Shown here: positions 6,703 through 14,441 of the stretch, in pieces | Numbering within the stretch: the stretch's first letter is position 1 | How the letters are laid out: each line of letters begins with the position of its first letter | Source: an uncultured Phenylobacterium sp. | Lineage (GTDB): Bacteria > Pseudomonadota > Alphaproteobacteria > Caulobacterales > Caulobacteraceae | Length of the DNA stretch: 16,254 bases | Assembly: GCA_945952175.1 (NCBI GenBank) | Contig: CAMFHW010000028.1 | Location: forward strand, 1 to 16,254 | Direction of reading: 5' to 3' | Made by a program: the position numbers and the translations under genes | The notes under the pieces: generated by a model | The model's database searches: none | What the model was told of the DNA's origin: nothing | The model's input: only the letters and a program-made list of their open reading frames with translations

Positions 6703-8313
6703 TCAGCTCCCGAACTCCCCCGCCACGAACCGGTCGCGCAGGACGAATTTCTGAATCTTGCCGGATCCCGTCAGCGGCCATTCGCCGATCTCGATCCATT
6801 GGGCGGGGGTCTTCTGCGGCGCGATCCGCTCGCGGCAGTGGAGCTTCAGCGCCTCGGGATCGAGCCGCGCGCCGGGCGCCAGCCGCACGAAGCAGATCGG
6901 GATCTCGCCCCAGCGGGCATCGGGTGCGCCCACCACCGCGACCTCGGCCACGTCGGGGTGTTCCAGCAGCACGTTCTCGATCTCGGCGGGAAACAGGTTC
7001 TCGCCGCCGCGGATGATCATCTCCTTCACGCGGCCCGTGACGCGGACGAACCCGCGCGTATCCAGGGTCCCGAGGTCGCCGGTGTGCAGCCAGCCCTCGG
7101 CGTCGATCGCCTTCGCCGTGGCCTCTGGGTTGTCGTTGTAGCCCAGCATGGTCGTCGGCCCGCGCGCGCAGATCTCCCCCACCGCGTCCACCGGCAGGAC
7201 CGCGCCGCTCGCCGGATCGCGGATCGACAGCTCGGTCTGTGGATAGGGCTGGCCTACCGTCCCGCAGCGATCCTCGAAACTGTCCGCCAGCCCGTTCATG
7301 CTCACCAGGCCGGAGAACTCGGTCTGGCCATAGACGATGTGGAAGGTGCAGCCGAAGGCCCCGACGACCGCGCGCACGATCTCCGGCGGCGTCATCGACC
7401 CGCCGCCGACCGCGACCCGCACCGAGCCGACCTCGCGCGGCCGCGCCTTCTGGGCCTCCAGCAGGCCGACCAGCATGGTCGGCACGCCGAGGATCATCTC
7501 CACCTTTTCGGCCTCGACGAGGTCCAGCATCCGGCCGGGGTCGAACAGCCGCGCCAGGATCATCCGCCCGCCGGTCTGCACTGCCCCCAGGGTGGCCAGC
7601 ACGCATCCGGCGACGTGGAACATCGGCATGAAGTTCAGCGCCGTCTCGCCGGGCCGCGCCCCCAGCCGCCGCGCATAGAACCGGCCGTTGTTGGTCAGGC
7701 CGCGATGGTGCAGCACCGCGCCCTTGGGAAACCCCGTCGTGCCCGAGGTGTACTGGATCATCGCCGCATCGCCCGGCGCGACCTGCGGCAGGTCGCCGGC
7801 CTCGTCCGCGCCGGCGAACAGGGCGGCGTGATCCTCCAGGTCGACGATCTCGCGCAGGCCCGGCGCGTCCTTGCCCACCTCGGCGGCGATCTGCGCCATC
7901 GGGTTCCCGCGATATTCGCGCACGATGAACAGGCCCGCGGCCCGCGACTGCTCCACCACGAAGGCGAGTTCGCGCGGCCGATAAGCGGGGTTGGCGGTCA
8001 CCAGGGTCAGCCCCGCCAGGCCGGCGGCGTATTGCAGCAGCACCCATTCCGGCGCGTTCGGCGCCCAGACGCAGATCCGCTCGCCAGGGCGGTAGCGGGC
8101 GAGCAGGGCTCCGGCCAGCCGTTCGGCCTCGGCCAACAGGGCGGCGTAGGTCCAGCGCCGCCCGAGCGTCCCCGTCCCATCGGCCTCGACCAGGGCCTCG
8201 GCGTCCGGCGTCCGCGCCGCCTGGGCGCGCAGCACCCCGCCGACCGTGGTCTCCAGCACCGGCTCGTCCGCCTGGGCCGGAAGATAGGATTCGCTGAGCT
8301 GGACCCGGTACAT
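6703..8313 (-). CDS. AMP-forming acyl-CoA synthetase / AMP-binding enzyme (536 aa)
   Basis: This ANL-superfamily enzyme is predicted to activate a carboxylic acid with ATP and load it on CoA via an acyl-adenylate. Motifs in order are the P-loop YTSGTTGFPKG (188-198), FMPMFHVAG (228-236), YGQTE (328-332), GWLHTGD (407-413), the hinge region GRVKEMIIRGGENLFPAEIE (427-446), and C-terminal catalytic Lys519 in TGSGKIQKF. Length and motif spacing are normal and no catalytic residue is missing. ATG at 8313 has AGGGG 7 nt upstream; a longer reading to 8349 lacks support. The best guess is a medium- or long-chain fatty acyl-CoA or related synthetase; the chain or substrate type cannot be read by eye. 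It lies downstream of, and on the same strand as, the 8561-9927 gene set, 247 bp away across a repeat pair. Confidence 0.93.
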   Translation of the reverse strand: MYRVQLSESYLPAQADEPVLETTVGGVLRAQAARTPDAEALVEADGTGTLGRRWTYAALLAEAERLAGALLARYRPGERICVWAPNAPEWVLLQYAAGLAGLTLVTANPAYRPRELAFVVEQSRAAGLFIVREYRGNPMAQIAAEVGKDAPGLREIVDLEDHAALFAGADEAGDLPQVAPGDAAMIQYTSGTTGFPKGAVLHHRGLTNNGRFYARRLGARPGETALNFMPMFHVAGCVLATLGAVQTGGRMILARLFDPGRMLDLVEAEKVEMILGVPTMLVGLLEAQKARPREVGSVRVAVGGGSMTPPEIVRAVVGAFGCTFHIVYGQTEFSGLVSMNGLADSFEDRCGTVGQPYPQTELSIRDPASGAVLPVDAVGEICARGPTTMLGYNDNPEATAKAIDAEGWLHTGDLGTLDTRGFVRVTGRVKEMIIRGGENLFPAEIENVLLEHPDVAEVAVVGAPDARWGEIPICFVRLAPGARLDPEALKLHCRERIAPQKTPAQWIEIGEWPLTGSGKIQKFVLRDRFVAGEFGS

Positions 8314-8401
8314 GCCTGCGCCCCTCGAGCAGATGCCCCCTGGGCGCAAGCGTAACCGTGTTATGGCGAAGTGTGGAAGCCCGGAGGGCCTTGCGGCGCC
8401 T

Positions 8402-8547
8402 CTTCCTCCCCCGAGGAGCGGAGCGAAACGGGGGAGGGGGACCGCCGACAGGCGGTGGAGGGGGCGGTCTCAAGCTCAGCGCCCGGTCTCGCCCCTTCCA
8501 CCACGCCTTCGGCGCGGTCCCCCTCCCCCGCTGCGCAGGGGAGGAAG
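8402..8547. repeat. Inverted pair of extragenic repeats, family B
   Basis: A left unit (8402-8465) and a right unit in reverse orientation (8491-8547) share CTTCCTCCCC, then after a variable loop GGGGGAGGGGGACCGC, then a second small hairpin and GGAGGGGGC or GGAAGGGGC. The left unit's second hairpin is ACCGCC/GGCGGT. The loops differ in sequence and length while the stems are kept, which suggests selection or gene conversion on structure. The right unit starts 13 nt after the histidine phosphatase stop. The remainder of this 247-bp gap (8314-8401) shows nothing I can name. Confidence 0.8.
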
Positions 8548-8560
8548 GAGGGCTTGGCGC

Positions 8561-9145
8561 TCAGCTCACCGGCTCGCAGTCGATGCGTTGCATCGCGCCG
8601 CCGGCGAGGCGGTAGATGGCGTCCTGGGGCACGTCGAGCTGCATGGCGTCATGGGCCGACAGCCCGGCATAGAGCGCGCGCAGCACGCGGCTGGTCACCC
8701 CATGGCAGACGGCGATCACCTTGCGCTCGGGCTCCGGCGGCAGCTCGCCCAGCCAGGCGCCGATCCGCGCGGCCATCTGCTCATAGGTCTCGCCGCCCGG
8801 GGCGTGGAAGAACCACTGGCGGGACTTGAACAGCTCGGGATGCTCGGCCTCGACCTCGGTCACGAGCCGACCCTCCCATTCGCCCATCGTCACCTCGATC
8901 AGCCGCCGGTCGGTCTCGATCGGCAGGCCCAGCGCCGCGCCCGCGGCCTTGGCGGTCTGCTGGGCGCGGCCGAGCGGGCTGGCGACGATCCGCCAGCCCG
9001 TCGGATCCGGGATCAGACCACGCAGCAGGACGCCCATGGCGGCCGCCTGCTGCACGCCGCGCGCGTTCAACGGGGTGTCCATGTGGCCCTGCATCCGCCG
9101 CTCGGCGTTGAAGGCCGTCTGGCCGTGGCGCAGGAGGTAGATCAC
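8561..9145 (-). CDS. Histidine phosphatase family protein (194 aa)
   Basis: This is a branch 1 histidine phosphatase (phosphoglycerate mutase-like fold). The phosphorylated histidine lies in LLRHGQT (His7, Arg6), with Arg60 in SPLGRAQQT, the acid Glu84 in LIEVTMGEWEG, and the second His148 in AVCHGV. All catalytic-pocket residues are present, and about 194 aa is typical of small broad-specificity phosphatases or CobC-type enzymes. The start codon is GTG at 9145, overlapping the SDR stop as GTGA, so translation is probably coupled. No cobalamin genes are nearby, so a CobC role is not supported. A phosphatase after an SDR suggests dephosphorylation of a pathway intermediate, but the substrate is unknown. 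Confidence 0.92.
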   Translation of the reverse strand: MIYLLRHGQTAFNAERRMQGHMDTPLNARGVQQAAAMGVLLRGLIPDPTGWRIVASPLGRAQQTAKAAGAALGLPIETDRRLIEVTMGEWEGRLVTEVEAEHPELFKSRQWFFHAPGGETYEQMAARIGAWLGELPPEPERKVIAVCHGVTSRVLRALYAGLSAHDAMQLDVPQDAIYRLAGGAMQRIDCEPVS

Positions 9146-9927
9146 CGCTTGCGGCGCACCACCGGGTGGCTGCTCGACAGGCCGCCGTCGACCACGACCG
9201 CCTGGCCGTTGACATAGGAGCTGTCGTCGCTGGCCAGGAACAGGCCGGCATGGGCGATCTCGCTCGGCACGCCGCCGCGGGTCAGCGGGTTCAGCTGGCC
9301 GATCTTGTCCTCGTTGCCGCGGGCCCGCGCGCCGTCGAAGATCGGCTGGGTCATGCCGGTCTCGATCAGGCCGGGGCAGATGCAGTTCACCCGCACGCCG
9401 GTGCCGTAGAACTCGTTGGCCGAGGTGGTGGCCAGGTTGATCACCCCGGCCTTGGAGGCGGAGTAGGGCATGCCGCCCGCGCCGGAGCGGATGCCAGCCA
9501 CCGAGGCGGTCATGATGATCGAGCCCTTGCCCTTCGGGATCATCACCTTGGAGGCGTGCTTCACGGCCAGGAACGGGCCGATCAGGTTGACCCGCAGGAT
9601 CTCGGCCCAGAACGCCGCGTCCATCTCTTCCATCGGCGTCCAGCCGCCGCTGATCCCGGCATTGGCCCAGATCACGTCCAGCCCGCCCAGGTCCTTCACG
9701 GCCTTTTCGACCAGGCCCGCGACGAAGGCCTCGTCACCCGCGTCGCCGGTGACCGAGACGGCCTTGCCGCCCGCGCCGGTGACCAGCTTGGCGGTCTCGT
9801 GGACGCTGTCCATCTTGTCGGCGATCAGCAGGCTCGCGCCCTCGGCGGCGAACAGCTGGGCGCTGGCCCGGCCGATGCCCGAACCCGCGCCGGTGATGAC
9901 GGCGATCTTGCCGGAAAGACGTCCCAT
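9142..9927 (-). CDS. Short-chain dehydrogenase/reductase, classical SDR (261 aa)
   Basis: This is a Rossmann-fold NAD(P)-dependent oxidoreductase acting on an alcohol or carbonyl. The cofactor motif TGAGSGIG is at 12-19, NAG at 89-91, the catalytic tetrad is N114, S142, Y155 and K159 (YSASK), and there is a PG motif at 185-186. Asp37 at the end of the second strand (LIAD) favours NAD(H) over NADP(H); that is an inference from the family rule. Length is normal. ATG at 9927 has AAGGAAG 5 nt before it. It starts 24 nt after the alpha/beta hydrolase stop and overlaps the phosphatase start by 4 nt, so the three genes look like one operon. Confidence 0.94.
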   Translation of the reverse strand: MGRLSGKIAVITGAGSGIGRASAQLFAAEGASLLIADKMDSVHETAKLVTGAGGKAVSVTGDAGDEAFVAGLVEKAVKDLGGLDVIWANAGISGGWTPMEEMDAAFWAEILRVNLIGPFLAVKHASKVMIPKGKGSIIMTASVAGIRSGAGGMPYSASKAGVINLATTSANEFYGTGVRVNCICPGLIETGMTQPIFDGARARGNEDKIGQLNPLTRGGVPSEIAHAGLFLASDDSSYVNGQAVVVDGGLSSSHPVVRRKR

Positions 9928-9951
9928 GAATGCTTCCTTCGTGCTTTGAGT

Positions 9952-10788
9952 TCAGTTGGCGCGCGACGCCGCGGCCGTGATGGCGTCGACGAAGATGTCG
10001 TAGAGGGCCGGCGGCAGGTCGTGGCCCATGCCCGGGATCACCCGCAGCTCTGCGCCGGGGATCGCCTTTGCGGTCGCCTCGCCGCCCACCACCTGCACCA
10101 GCGGATCGTCGGCGCCGTGCAGCACCATGGCCGGAACCTTGAGCTTGCCGAGCCGCTCGGTGCGGTCGCCGTCGCCGCGGATCGCCGCCATCTGCCGGGC
10201 CGAGCCGGTCGGATTGAAGGCGCGCTTGTGCTCGGCGATGGCCCGCCCGCGCAGGGCGCCCGCCGGCCACGGATAGGCCGGGCTGCCGATGATCTCGGCG
10301 CTCTTCACCACCTGGGCCAGATAGGCCTCGTAGTCCTTGGCCGGGTCGGGCGGGGCGAGCGTCAGGGTCGCGCCGGCCTCCGGCGTCGGGTCCAGCGTGC
10401 CCGGCGCGCCGGTCGCCGACATGATCGAGGTCATCGACAGCACCCGGTCCGGATGATTGATCGCCACCGCCTGGGTGATCATCCCGCCCATCGAGACGCC
10501 CGCCACGTGCGCCTGCTTCACGCCCGCCGCGTCCAGCACGGCGGCCGCGTCGGCGGCCATGTCGTCGAGGCTGTAGGCCTCGCCCGGCTGGAACCAGGTC
10601 GACTTGCCGGTGTCGCGGTTGTCGAAGCGGATGGCGCGGTAGCCCCTGGCGACCAGCTTCTCGCAGAACGCCTCCGGCCAGCGGGTCATCTGCGAGCCCA
10701 GCCCGTTGATCAGCAGGATGGTGGGATCGGCCGGATCGCCGAAGCTCTCATACTCGATCTCGACGGCGCCGTTCCTGGCCCTGGGCAT
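9952..10788 (-). CDS. Alpha/beta-fold hydrolase (278 aa)
   Basis: This is a serine hydrolase with an intact predicted triad: Ser99 in the elbow GVSMGG, Asp227 or Asp228 in HGADDPLV, and His256 in GMGHDLP. The N-terminal LLINGLGSQMTRW and RFDNRDTGKS match a subgroup that includes anthracycline methylesterases of the RdmC kind and many uncharacterised esterases. ATG at 10788 has GGAGG 5 nt upstream; an upstream frame to 10872 would be made of repeat DNA and is rejected. No signal peptide is seen, so it is cytoplasmic. The likely role is cleavage of an ester or related bond in the same pathway as the adjoining SDR. Substrate unknown. Confidence 0.92.
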   Translation of the reverse strand: MPRARNGAVEIEYESFGDPADPTILLINGLGSQMTRWPEAFCEKLVARGYRAIRFDNRDTGKSTWFQPGEAYSLDDMAADAAAVLDAAGVKQAHVAGVSMGGMITQAVAINHPDRVLSMTSIMSATGAPGTLDPTPEAGATLTLAPPDPAKDYEAYLAQVVKSAEIIGSPAYPWPAGALRGRAIAEHKRAFNPTGSARQMAAIRGDGDRTERLGKLKVPAMVLHGADDPLVQVVGGEATAKAIPGAELRVIPGMGHDLPPALYDIFVDAITAAASRAN

Positions 10789-10808
10789 GTCAGCCTCCCT
10801 CCCTCTGG

Positions 10809-10941
10809 TTCCTCCCCCGTTGGGGGAGGTGGATCGGCGCGGAGCGCCGAGACGGAGGGGGTTGAAGCCCACAATCGGCGGACGTCAGCCCCCTCAGTCA
10901 GTCGCGGCTCGCGACTGACAGCTCCCCCAACGGGGGAGCAA
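10809..10941. repeat. Inverted pair of extragenic repeats, family B (53-nt units)
   Basis: Left unit 10809-10861 and right unit 10889-10941 (reverse orientation) are equal in length. Each has a hairpin CTCCCCC-GTTG-GGGGAG, then a second hairpin, then GGAGGGGG or TGAGGGGG. The second hairpins differ in sequence but are both perfect: CGGCGC/GCGCCG on the left and GTCAGTCGCG/CGCGACTGAC on the right. The right unit begins 7 nt after the quinone-oxidoreductase stop, and the left ends about 20 nt before the alpha/beta hydrolase start. It therefore interrupts the gene array and could attenuate transcription or separate mRNAs. Confidence 0.85.
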
Positions 10942-10948
10942 TTTCAGC

Positions 10949-11914
10949 TTACGGCGCCATCACCACGCGGCCCACCGCCGCACGGCTCTCGATATAGGCG
11001 TGCGCGCCGGCGGCGTCGGACAGCGGGAAGACCTTGTCGATCACCACCTCGAGCTCGCCCTTGGCCGCGTCGTCGATCAGCTGCTGGATGTTGTCGTGCA
11101 CCCGGTCGGTCATGATCTCGGCGCCCAGGAACACGCCGCTCAGCGAGCGATTGCCGCCCATCATCGAGCCCACGTCGACCCGCATCGGCTCGCGCCCGGC
11201 GGCGCCCACCATCGAGACCCGGCCGCGATAGGCCAGGCTGTTGATCGAGCCCTGCAGGGTGGAGCCGCCGACGCTGTCGACCACGACATTGGCGCCCTTG
11301 TTGTCGGTCAGGCGCATGACCTCCTTCGGCACCTCGTGGGTCTTGTAGTTGATCCCGTGGTCGAGCCCGAGGCGCTTCAGCTTCTCCAGCCGCTCGTCCG
11401 ACGAGGCGGTGGCCAGGATCAGGCCCGCGCCCGCCCGCTTGGCCAGCTGGATCGCCGCCACGCCCACGCCCGAGGCGCCGGCCTGGACCAGCACGGTCTC
11501 GCCGGCCTTCATGCGGCCGAACTCGAACAGGCAGTCGTGCGCCGTGCCGAAGGTCACCGGGATCGCCGCGGCCTTCTTGACGTCATAGCCGTCCGGAATG
11601 ACCCAGCAGTTGCGGGCCGGCACGCTGCGCAGGGCCGCGTGGCTGCCGAAATTGTTGACGGTGGCGACCTTCTGGCCGACCCGCAGGTGCTCGACCTCGG
11701 CGCCCACCTCGACGATCTCGCCGGCGGCCTGGTAGCCCACGATGTGCGGCCGGGTGACCAGGGCCCCGCCGAAGCGGTTCAGGGTGTCGCCGCCCTCGAT
11801 GGCGATCGCCTCGACCTTGATGATCACACCCTTGGGGTGGAGCTGCGGGTCCGGAACGTCCTCGTACTTCAGGACCTCGGGACCGCCGTTCTCGTAATAG
11901 ACCGCCGCCTTCAT
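10949..11914 (-). CDS. Quinone-oxidoreductase-like MDR-superfamily enzyme (321 aa)
   Basis: A medium-chain dehydrogenase/reductase of the zinc-free QOR type, predicted to reduce a quinone, enal or enone with NADPH. The N-terminal GroES-like domain starts MKAAVYYENGGPEVLKYEDVP, and GYQAAGEIVEVG (60-71) is the usual core. The nucleotide-binding domain carries AGASGVG (145-151) followed by AAIQLAK. The cysteine-rich structural zinc lobe is absent, as expected for QOR. ATG at 11914 has GAGAGGAAG just upstream; a TTG start five codons earlier is less likely. A perfect 14-bp palindrome lies 21 nt before the start. It is the first gene of the minus-strand array toward 8561, separated from the next by a repeat pair, and diverges from the VOC gene. 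Confidence 0.93.
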   Translation of the reverse strand: MKAAVYYENGGPEVLKYEDVPDPQLHPKGVIIKVEAIAIEGGDTLNRFGGALVTRPHIVGYQAAGEIVEVGAEVEHLRVGQKVATVNNFGSHAALRSVPARNCWVIPDGYDVKKAAAIPVTFGTAHDCLFEFGRMKAGETVLVQAGASGVGVAAIQLAKRAGAGLILATASSDERLEKLKRLGLDHGINYKTHEVPKEVMRLTDNKGANVVVDSVGGSTLQGSINSLAYRGRVSMVGAAGREPMRVDVGSMMGGNRSLSGVFLGAEIMTDRVHDNIQQLIDDAAKGELEVVIDKVFPLSDAAGAHAYIESRAAVGRVVMAP

Positions 11915-11934
11915 GAGCTTCCTCTCCAATCAAT

Positions 11935-11948
11935 CAAACAATTGTTTG
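11935..11948. promoter_or_regulatory. 14-bp perfect palindrome, candidate TetR-type operator
   Basis: CAAACAATTGTTTG is a perfect palindrome of the AT-centred kind bound by many TetR-family dimers. It sits directly before the ribosome binding site of the quinone-oxidoreductase gene and 78 bp before the VOC gene start, so bound repressor could block the minus-strand promoter. No TetR gene is in the window, so the regulator would act from elsewhere. The role is inferred from shape and position. Confidence 0.5.
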
Positions 11949-12026
11949 GAAGACGACTTGTCACGCCCCAGGATCGCGGGCAAGCCCCGCCGGCGACAAA
12001 AGGTGACGTGAGGGGAGGAGGCGGCC

Positions 12027-12713
12027 ATGCAGCTCGCCAAGCCGAGGGTGGATATCGGGCTCTCGACCAACGACATCGGCCCGATGCTGGCCTTCTGGCA
12101 GGGGCCGGCGGGCGTGCCGTTCGACCACCTGCTGCCGATCCGCAAGGGCCATGACCAGCACCGCCACGACGCCAACGGCTCGGTGCTGAAGATCAACCAC
12201 AACTCAGCCCCCCTGCCCGACGCCCCGCCCAGCGGCTATCGCGAGCTGATCCTGGCCCGCGACGGCGTGACCGCACCCACGCCGCTGGCCGATCCGGAGG
12301 GCAATCGCGTCACCCTGGTCCCGCCGGGCTGGAAGGGGATCGGCCAGGCCGGGATCCGGGTCGCCGTCCGCGACCTCGAGGCCCACCGCCGCTTCTATGT
12401 CGACGCGCTGGGCCTGACCGAGGAGCCCTGGGACGGCGGGGCCGCCTTCCGCGCCGGCGAGACCCTGCTGATCGTCGAGGCGTCGCCCGACGCCCCGTCC
12501 GACGCCGGCATGCAAGGCAAGGGCTGGCGCTACATCACCTTCCAGGTCTTCAAGGTCGACGAGGTCCACGCCGCGGTCCTCGCCAAGGGCGGCCGTGAAG
12601 CCCTGGCGCCCGTCACCCTCGGGACCACCGCCCGCATCTCCATGGTCCGCGACCCGGACGGCAACTGGATCGAGCTCTCCCAGCGCGCCTCCATCGTGGG
12701 ATCGCTCGACTGA
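12027..12713 (+). CDS. VOC (glyoxalase/dioxygenase fold) family protein, two tandem modules (228 aa)
   Basis: Two vicinal-oxygen-chelate half-units are visible. The N-terminal one runs about 6-100 and ends DPEGNRVTLV. The C-terminal one, about 108-220, opens IRVAVRDLEAHRRFYVDALGL and ends RDPDGNWIELSQ. A His-rich stretch (GHDQHRHD, 41-48) lies in the first half. VOC proteins include glyoxalases, extradiol dioxygenases, epimerases and binding proteins; nothing here fixes which. ATG at 12027 follows GGAGGAGG at good spacing. It diverges from the quinone-oxidoreductase gene across 112 bp containing the palindrome. With these neighbours, a role in handling reactive carbonyl or aromatic intermediates is possible but unproven. 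Confidence 0.88.
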   Translation: MQLAKPRVDIGLSTNDIGPMLAFWQGPAGVPFDHLLPIRKGHDQHRHDANGSVLKINHNSAPLPDAPPSGYRELILARDGVTAPTPLADPEGNRVTLVPPGWKGIGQAGIRVAVRDLEAHRRFYVDALGLTEEPWDGGAAFRAGETLLIVEASPDAPSDAGMQGKGWRYITFQVFKVDEVHAAVLAKGGREALAPVTLGTTARISMVRDPDGNWIELSQRASIVGSLD

Positions 12714-12809
12714 CGACACGCGTTCCGCTGGTGCGAGGCTTGCACTTCGCGGTGTGCGATGTCGAATAGCCTCCCACAACGGCGCAAATCCCAGGACGAA
12801 TCCACCCCC

Positions 12810-14441
12810 ATGGATGACGCCCACATCGCCCTCGTGATCGAGGCGCTGCATCAGGTCGCCGCCGACCCGGATCGCTGGTCGCAGCTCTTGGACGCGCTCG
12901 CCGAGGCGCCGCCCCTCGAGGGGGTCCCGCAGGCCGCCGTCGAAGGCCTCGCCCAGTCGCAGGCCATCGCCCGCCTGGCCGCCGCCGGCGAGCCGGCCGC
13001 CGCCCAGGCCCCGGTCGGCTGGGTCATGCTCTCGGAGCGCCGCCGCGTCGCCGCCGCCAACGACGCCGCCCACGCGATCATGGCCCGCGGCCTCGGCGCG
13101 CTCACCCTCGGCGACGCCCCCCGCTTCCTCGATCCCGCCAATGACGAGGCGCTTGACCGCGCGCTTGGCCAGGCCCGCACCGCCGCCCAGACCATCCTGA
13201 AGCTGGAGCGCGAGGGCGAGGAGGGGCCGTGCTTCGCCTATGTGGTCCCCGCCCACGCCCTGCCCGAGGCCGGCCCGGCCGACGCCCGCGGCTTCGCCCT
13301 GGTCTTCCCGGCGGTGGCCGAGACCTCGCGCCTGTGGGCTTCGCTGCGCGACAGCTTCGGCCTGACCCCCGCCGAGATCCGCCTGGCCGCCCGCCTGCGC
13401 GACGGCAAGACCCTGAAGGACGCCGCCGACGAGCTCGATGTCTCGATCAACACCGTGCGCAACCAGCTGCGCGCCGTCTTCGACAAGATGGGCCTGAAGC
13501 GCCAGAGCGACCTGGTCCGCGCGCTTTCCGAGCTCGCCCAGGTGGCCGGCGCCATCGAGCCTCGCCCCGCGTCGGCGCCCACCGACGGCCCGCCGGTGCT
13601 CAGCCTTCGCCTGCCCGACGGCCGGGCGCTCGCCTATCGCGACGACGGCGACCCCGCCGGCCATCCGGTGCTGTTCTTCCACGAGGGCCTGGGCTCCAGC
13701 CTGATGCTCCCAGGCGCCGGCGCGCTCTGCCGCGAGCTCGGCCTGCGCATGATCGCCGTCGAGCGGCCGGGCTTCGGCCAATCCGATCCGCATCCGGACT
13801 ACAGCTTCGACGCCGTGGCCGACGACGTCGTCGTCCTTGCCGACCGGCTCGGCCTCTCCGAGGTCAGCCTCTGCGGCGTGCTCTCCGGCGCGCCCTCGGC
13901 GATCCAGACCGCCGTCCGCCTTGGCCCGCGCGCCCGGCGTGTCCTGCTGCTGTCCGGCCGCCCGCCGCGCCCCACGGTGCGCGCCGGCGACCTGATGACC
14001 CGCTTCCGCCAGCGCTTCGAGACCCATCCCTGGGTGGTCGAGACCTTCTTCGGCATCCTGCGCCTGCGGCTGAACTCGCCGGACACCCAGAAGCTGGTTG
14101 CGGCCAACACCTCGCTTTCGGCCGGCGACCGCGCCTTCCTGGCCGCCAATCCCTGGGCCATCGACTTCATCGCCGACTATGTCCGCGAATGCCTGGCCCG
14201 CACCGCCCGCGGCGTCGCCGACGAGTTCCGCGCCTTCCGGCGCTCGGGCAACCTCACCGCCGCCGACCTCGCCTGTCCGCTCGACGTCTGGCATGGCGAG
14301 GAGGACGCCTTCGCCCCTCTGTCCGACCTGCTCGACTATCTGGGCGACCGCCCGCGCGAGGTGCGCGCCTTCGCGGGCATCGGCCATATGTTGACCCTGC
14401 AGCGCTGGGACGAGGTGCTCCGCCACCTGGCGGCGCGTTAA
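12810..14441 (+). CDS. Fusion of sensor-like region, LuxR-type HTH and alpha/beta hydrolase domain (543 aa)
   Basis: Residues 1-175 form an Ala-rich, PAS-like or unrecognised sensor region. Residues 184-240 are a LuxR/GerE DNA-binding domain: FGLTPAEIRLAARLRDGKT, then a helix-turn-helix with VSINTVRNQLRAVFDKMGLK. Residues 262-543 are an alpha/beta hydrolase: FFHEGLGSS, ERPGFGQSDP, elbow CGVLSGAPSA (355-364), HGEEDAFAP (Asp499) and GIGHMLTL (His526). The elbow reads G-V-Leu358-Ser359-G, so the usual nucleophile position holds Leu, with Ser one place later; the oxyanion HG is HE (291-292). The protein may bind rather than hydrolyse a ligand. An ATG at 12759 is in frame, but its 17 extra codons use more A/T third positions than the rest; neither start has a strong ribosome binding site. 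It follows the VOC gene on the same strand. Confidence 0.85.
   Translation: MDDAHIALVIEALHQVAADPDRWSQLLDALAEAPPLEGVPQAAVEGLAQSQAIARLAAAGEPAAAQAPVGWVMLSERRRVAAANDAAHAIMARGLGALTLGDAPRFLDPANDEALDRALGQARTAAQTILKLEREGEEGPCFAYVVPAHALPEAGPADARGFALVFPAVAETSRLWASLRDSFGLTPAEIRLAARLRDGKTLKDAADELDVSINTVRNQLRAVFDKMGLKRQSDLVRALSELAQVAGAIEPRPASAPTDGPPVLSLRLPDGRALAYRDDGDPAGHPVLFFHEGLGSSLMLPGAGALCRELGLRMIAVERPGFGQSDPHPDYSFDAVADDVVVLADRLGLSEVSLCGVLSGAPSAIQTAVRLGPRARRVLLLSGRPPRPTVRAGDLMTRFRQRFETHPWVVETFFGILRLRLNSPDTQKLVAANTSLSAGDRAFLAANPWAIDFIADYVRECLARTARGVADEFRAFRRSGNLTAADLACPLDVWHGEEDAFAPLSDLLDYLGDRPREVRAFAGIGHMLTLQRWDEVLRHLAAR

Noticed and set aside
10789..10872. Longer N-terminus for the alpha/beta hydrolase
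   Set aside because: It would translate the family B repeat. A GGAGG lies 5 nt before ATG 10788.
9166..11115. 649-codon open frame on the plus strand
   Set aside because: It is antisense to the SDR, alpha/beta hydrolase and quinone-oxidoreductase genes, and also runs through repeat DNA. It shows no family features.
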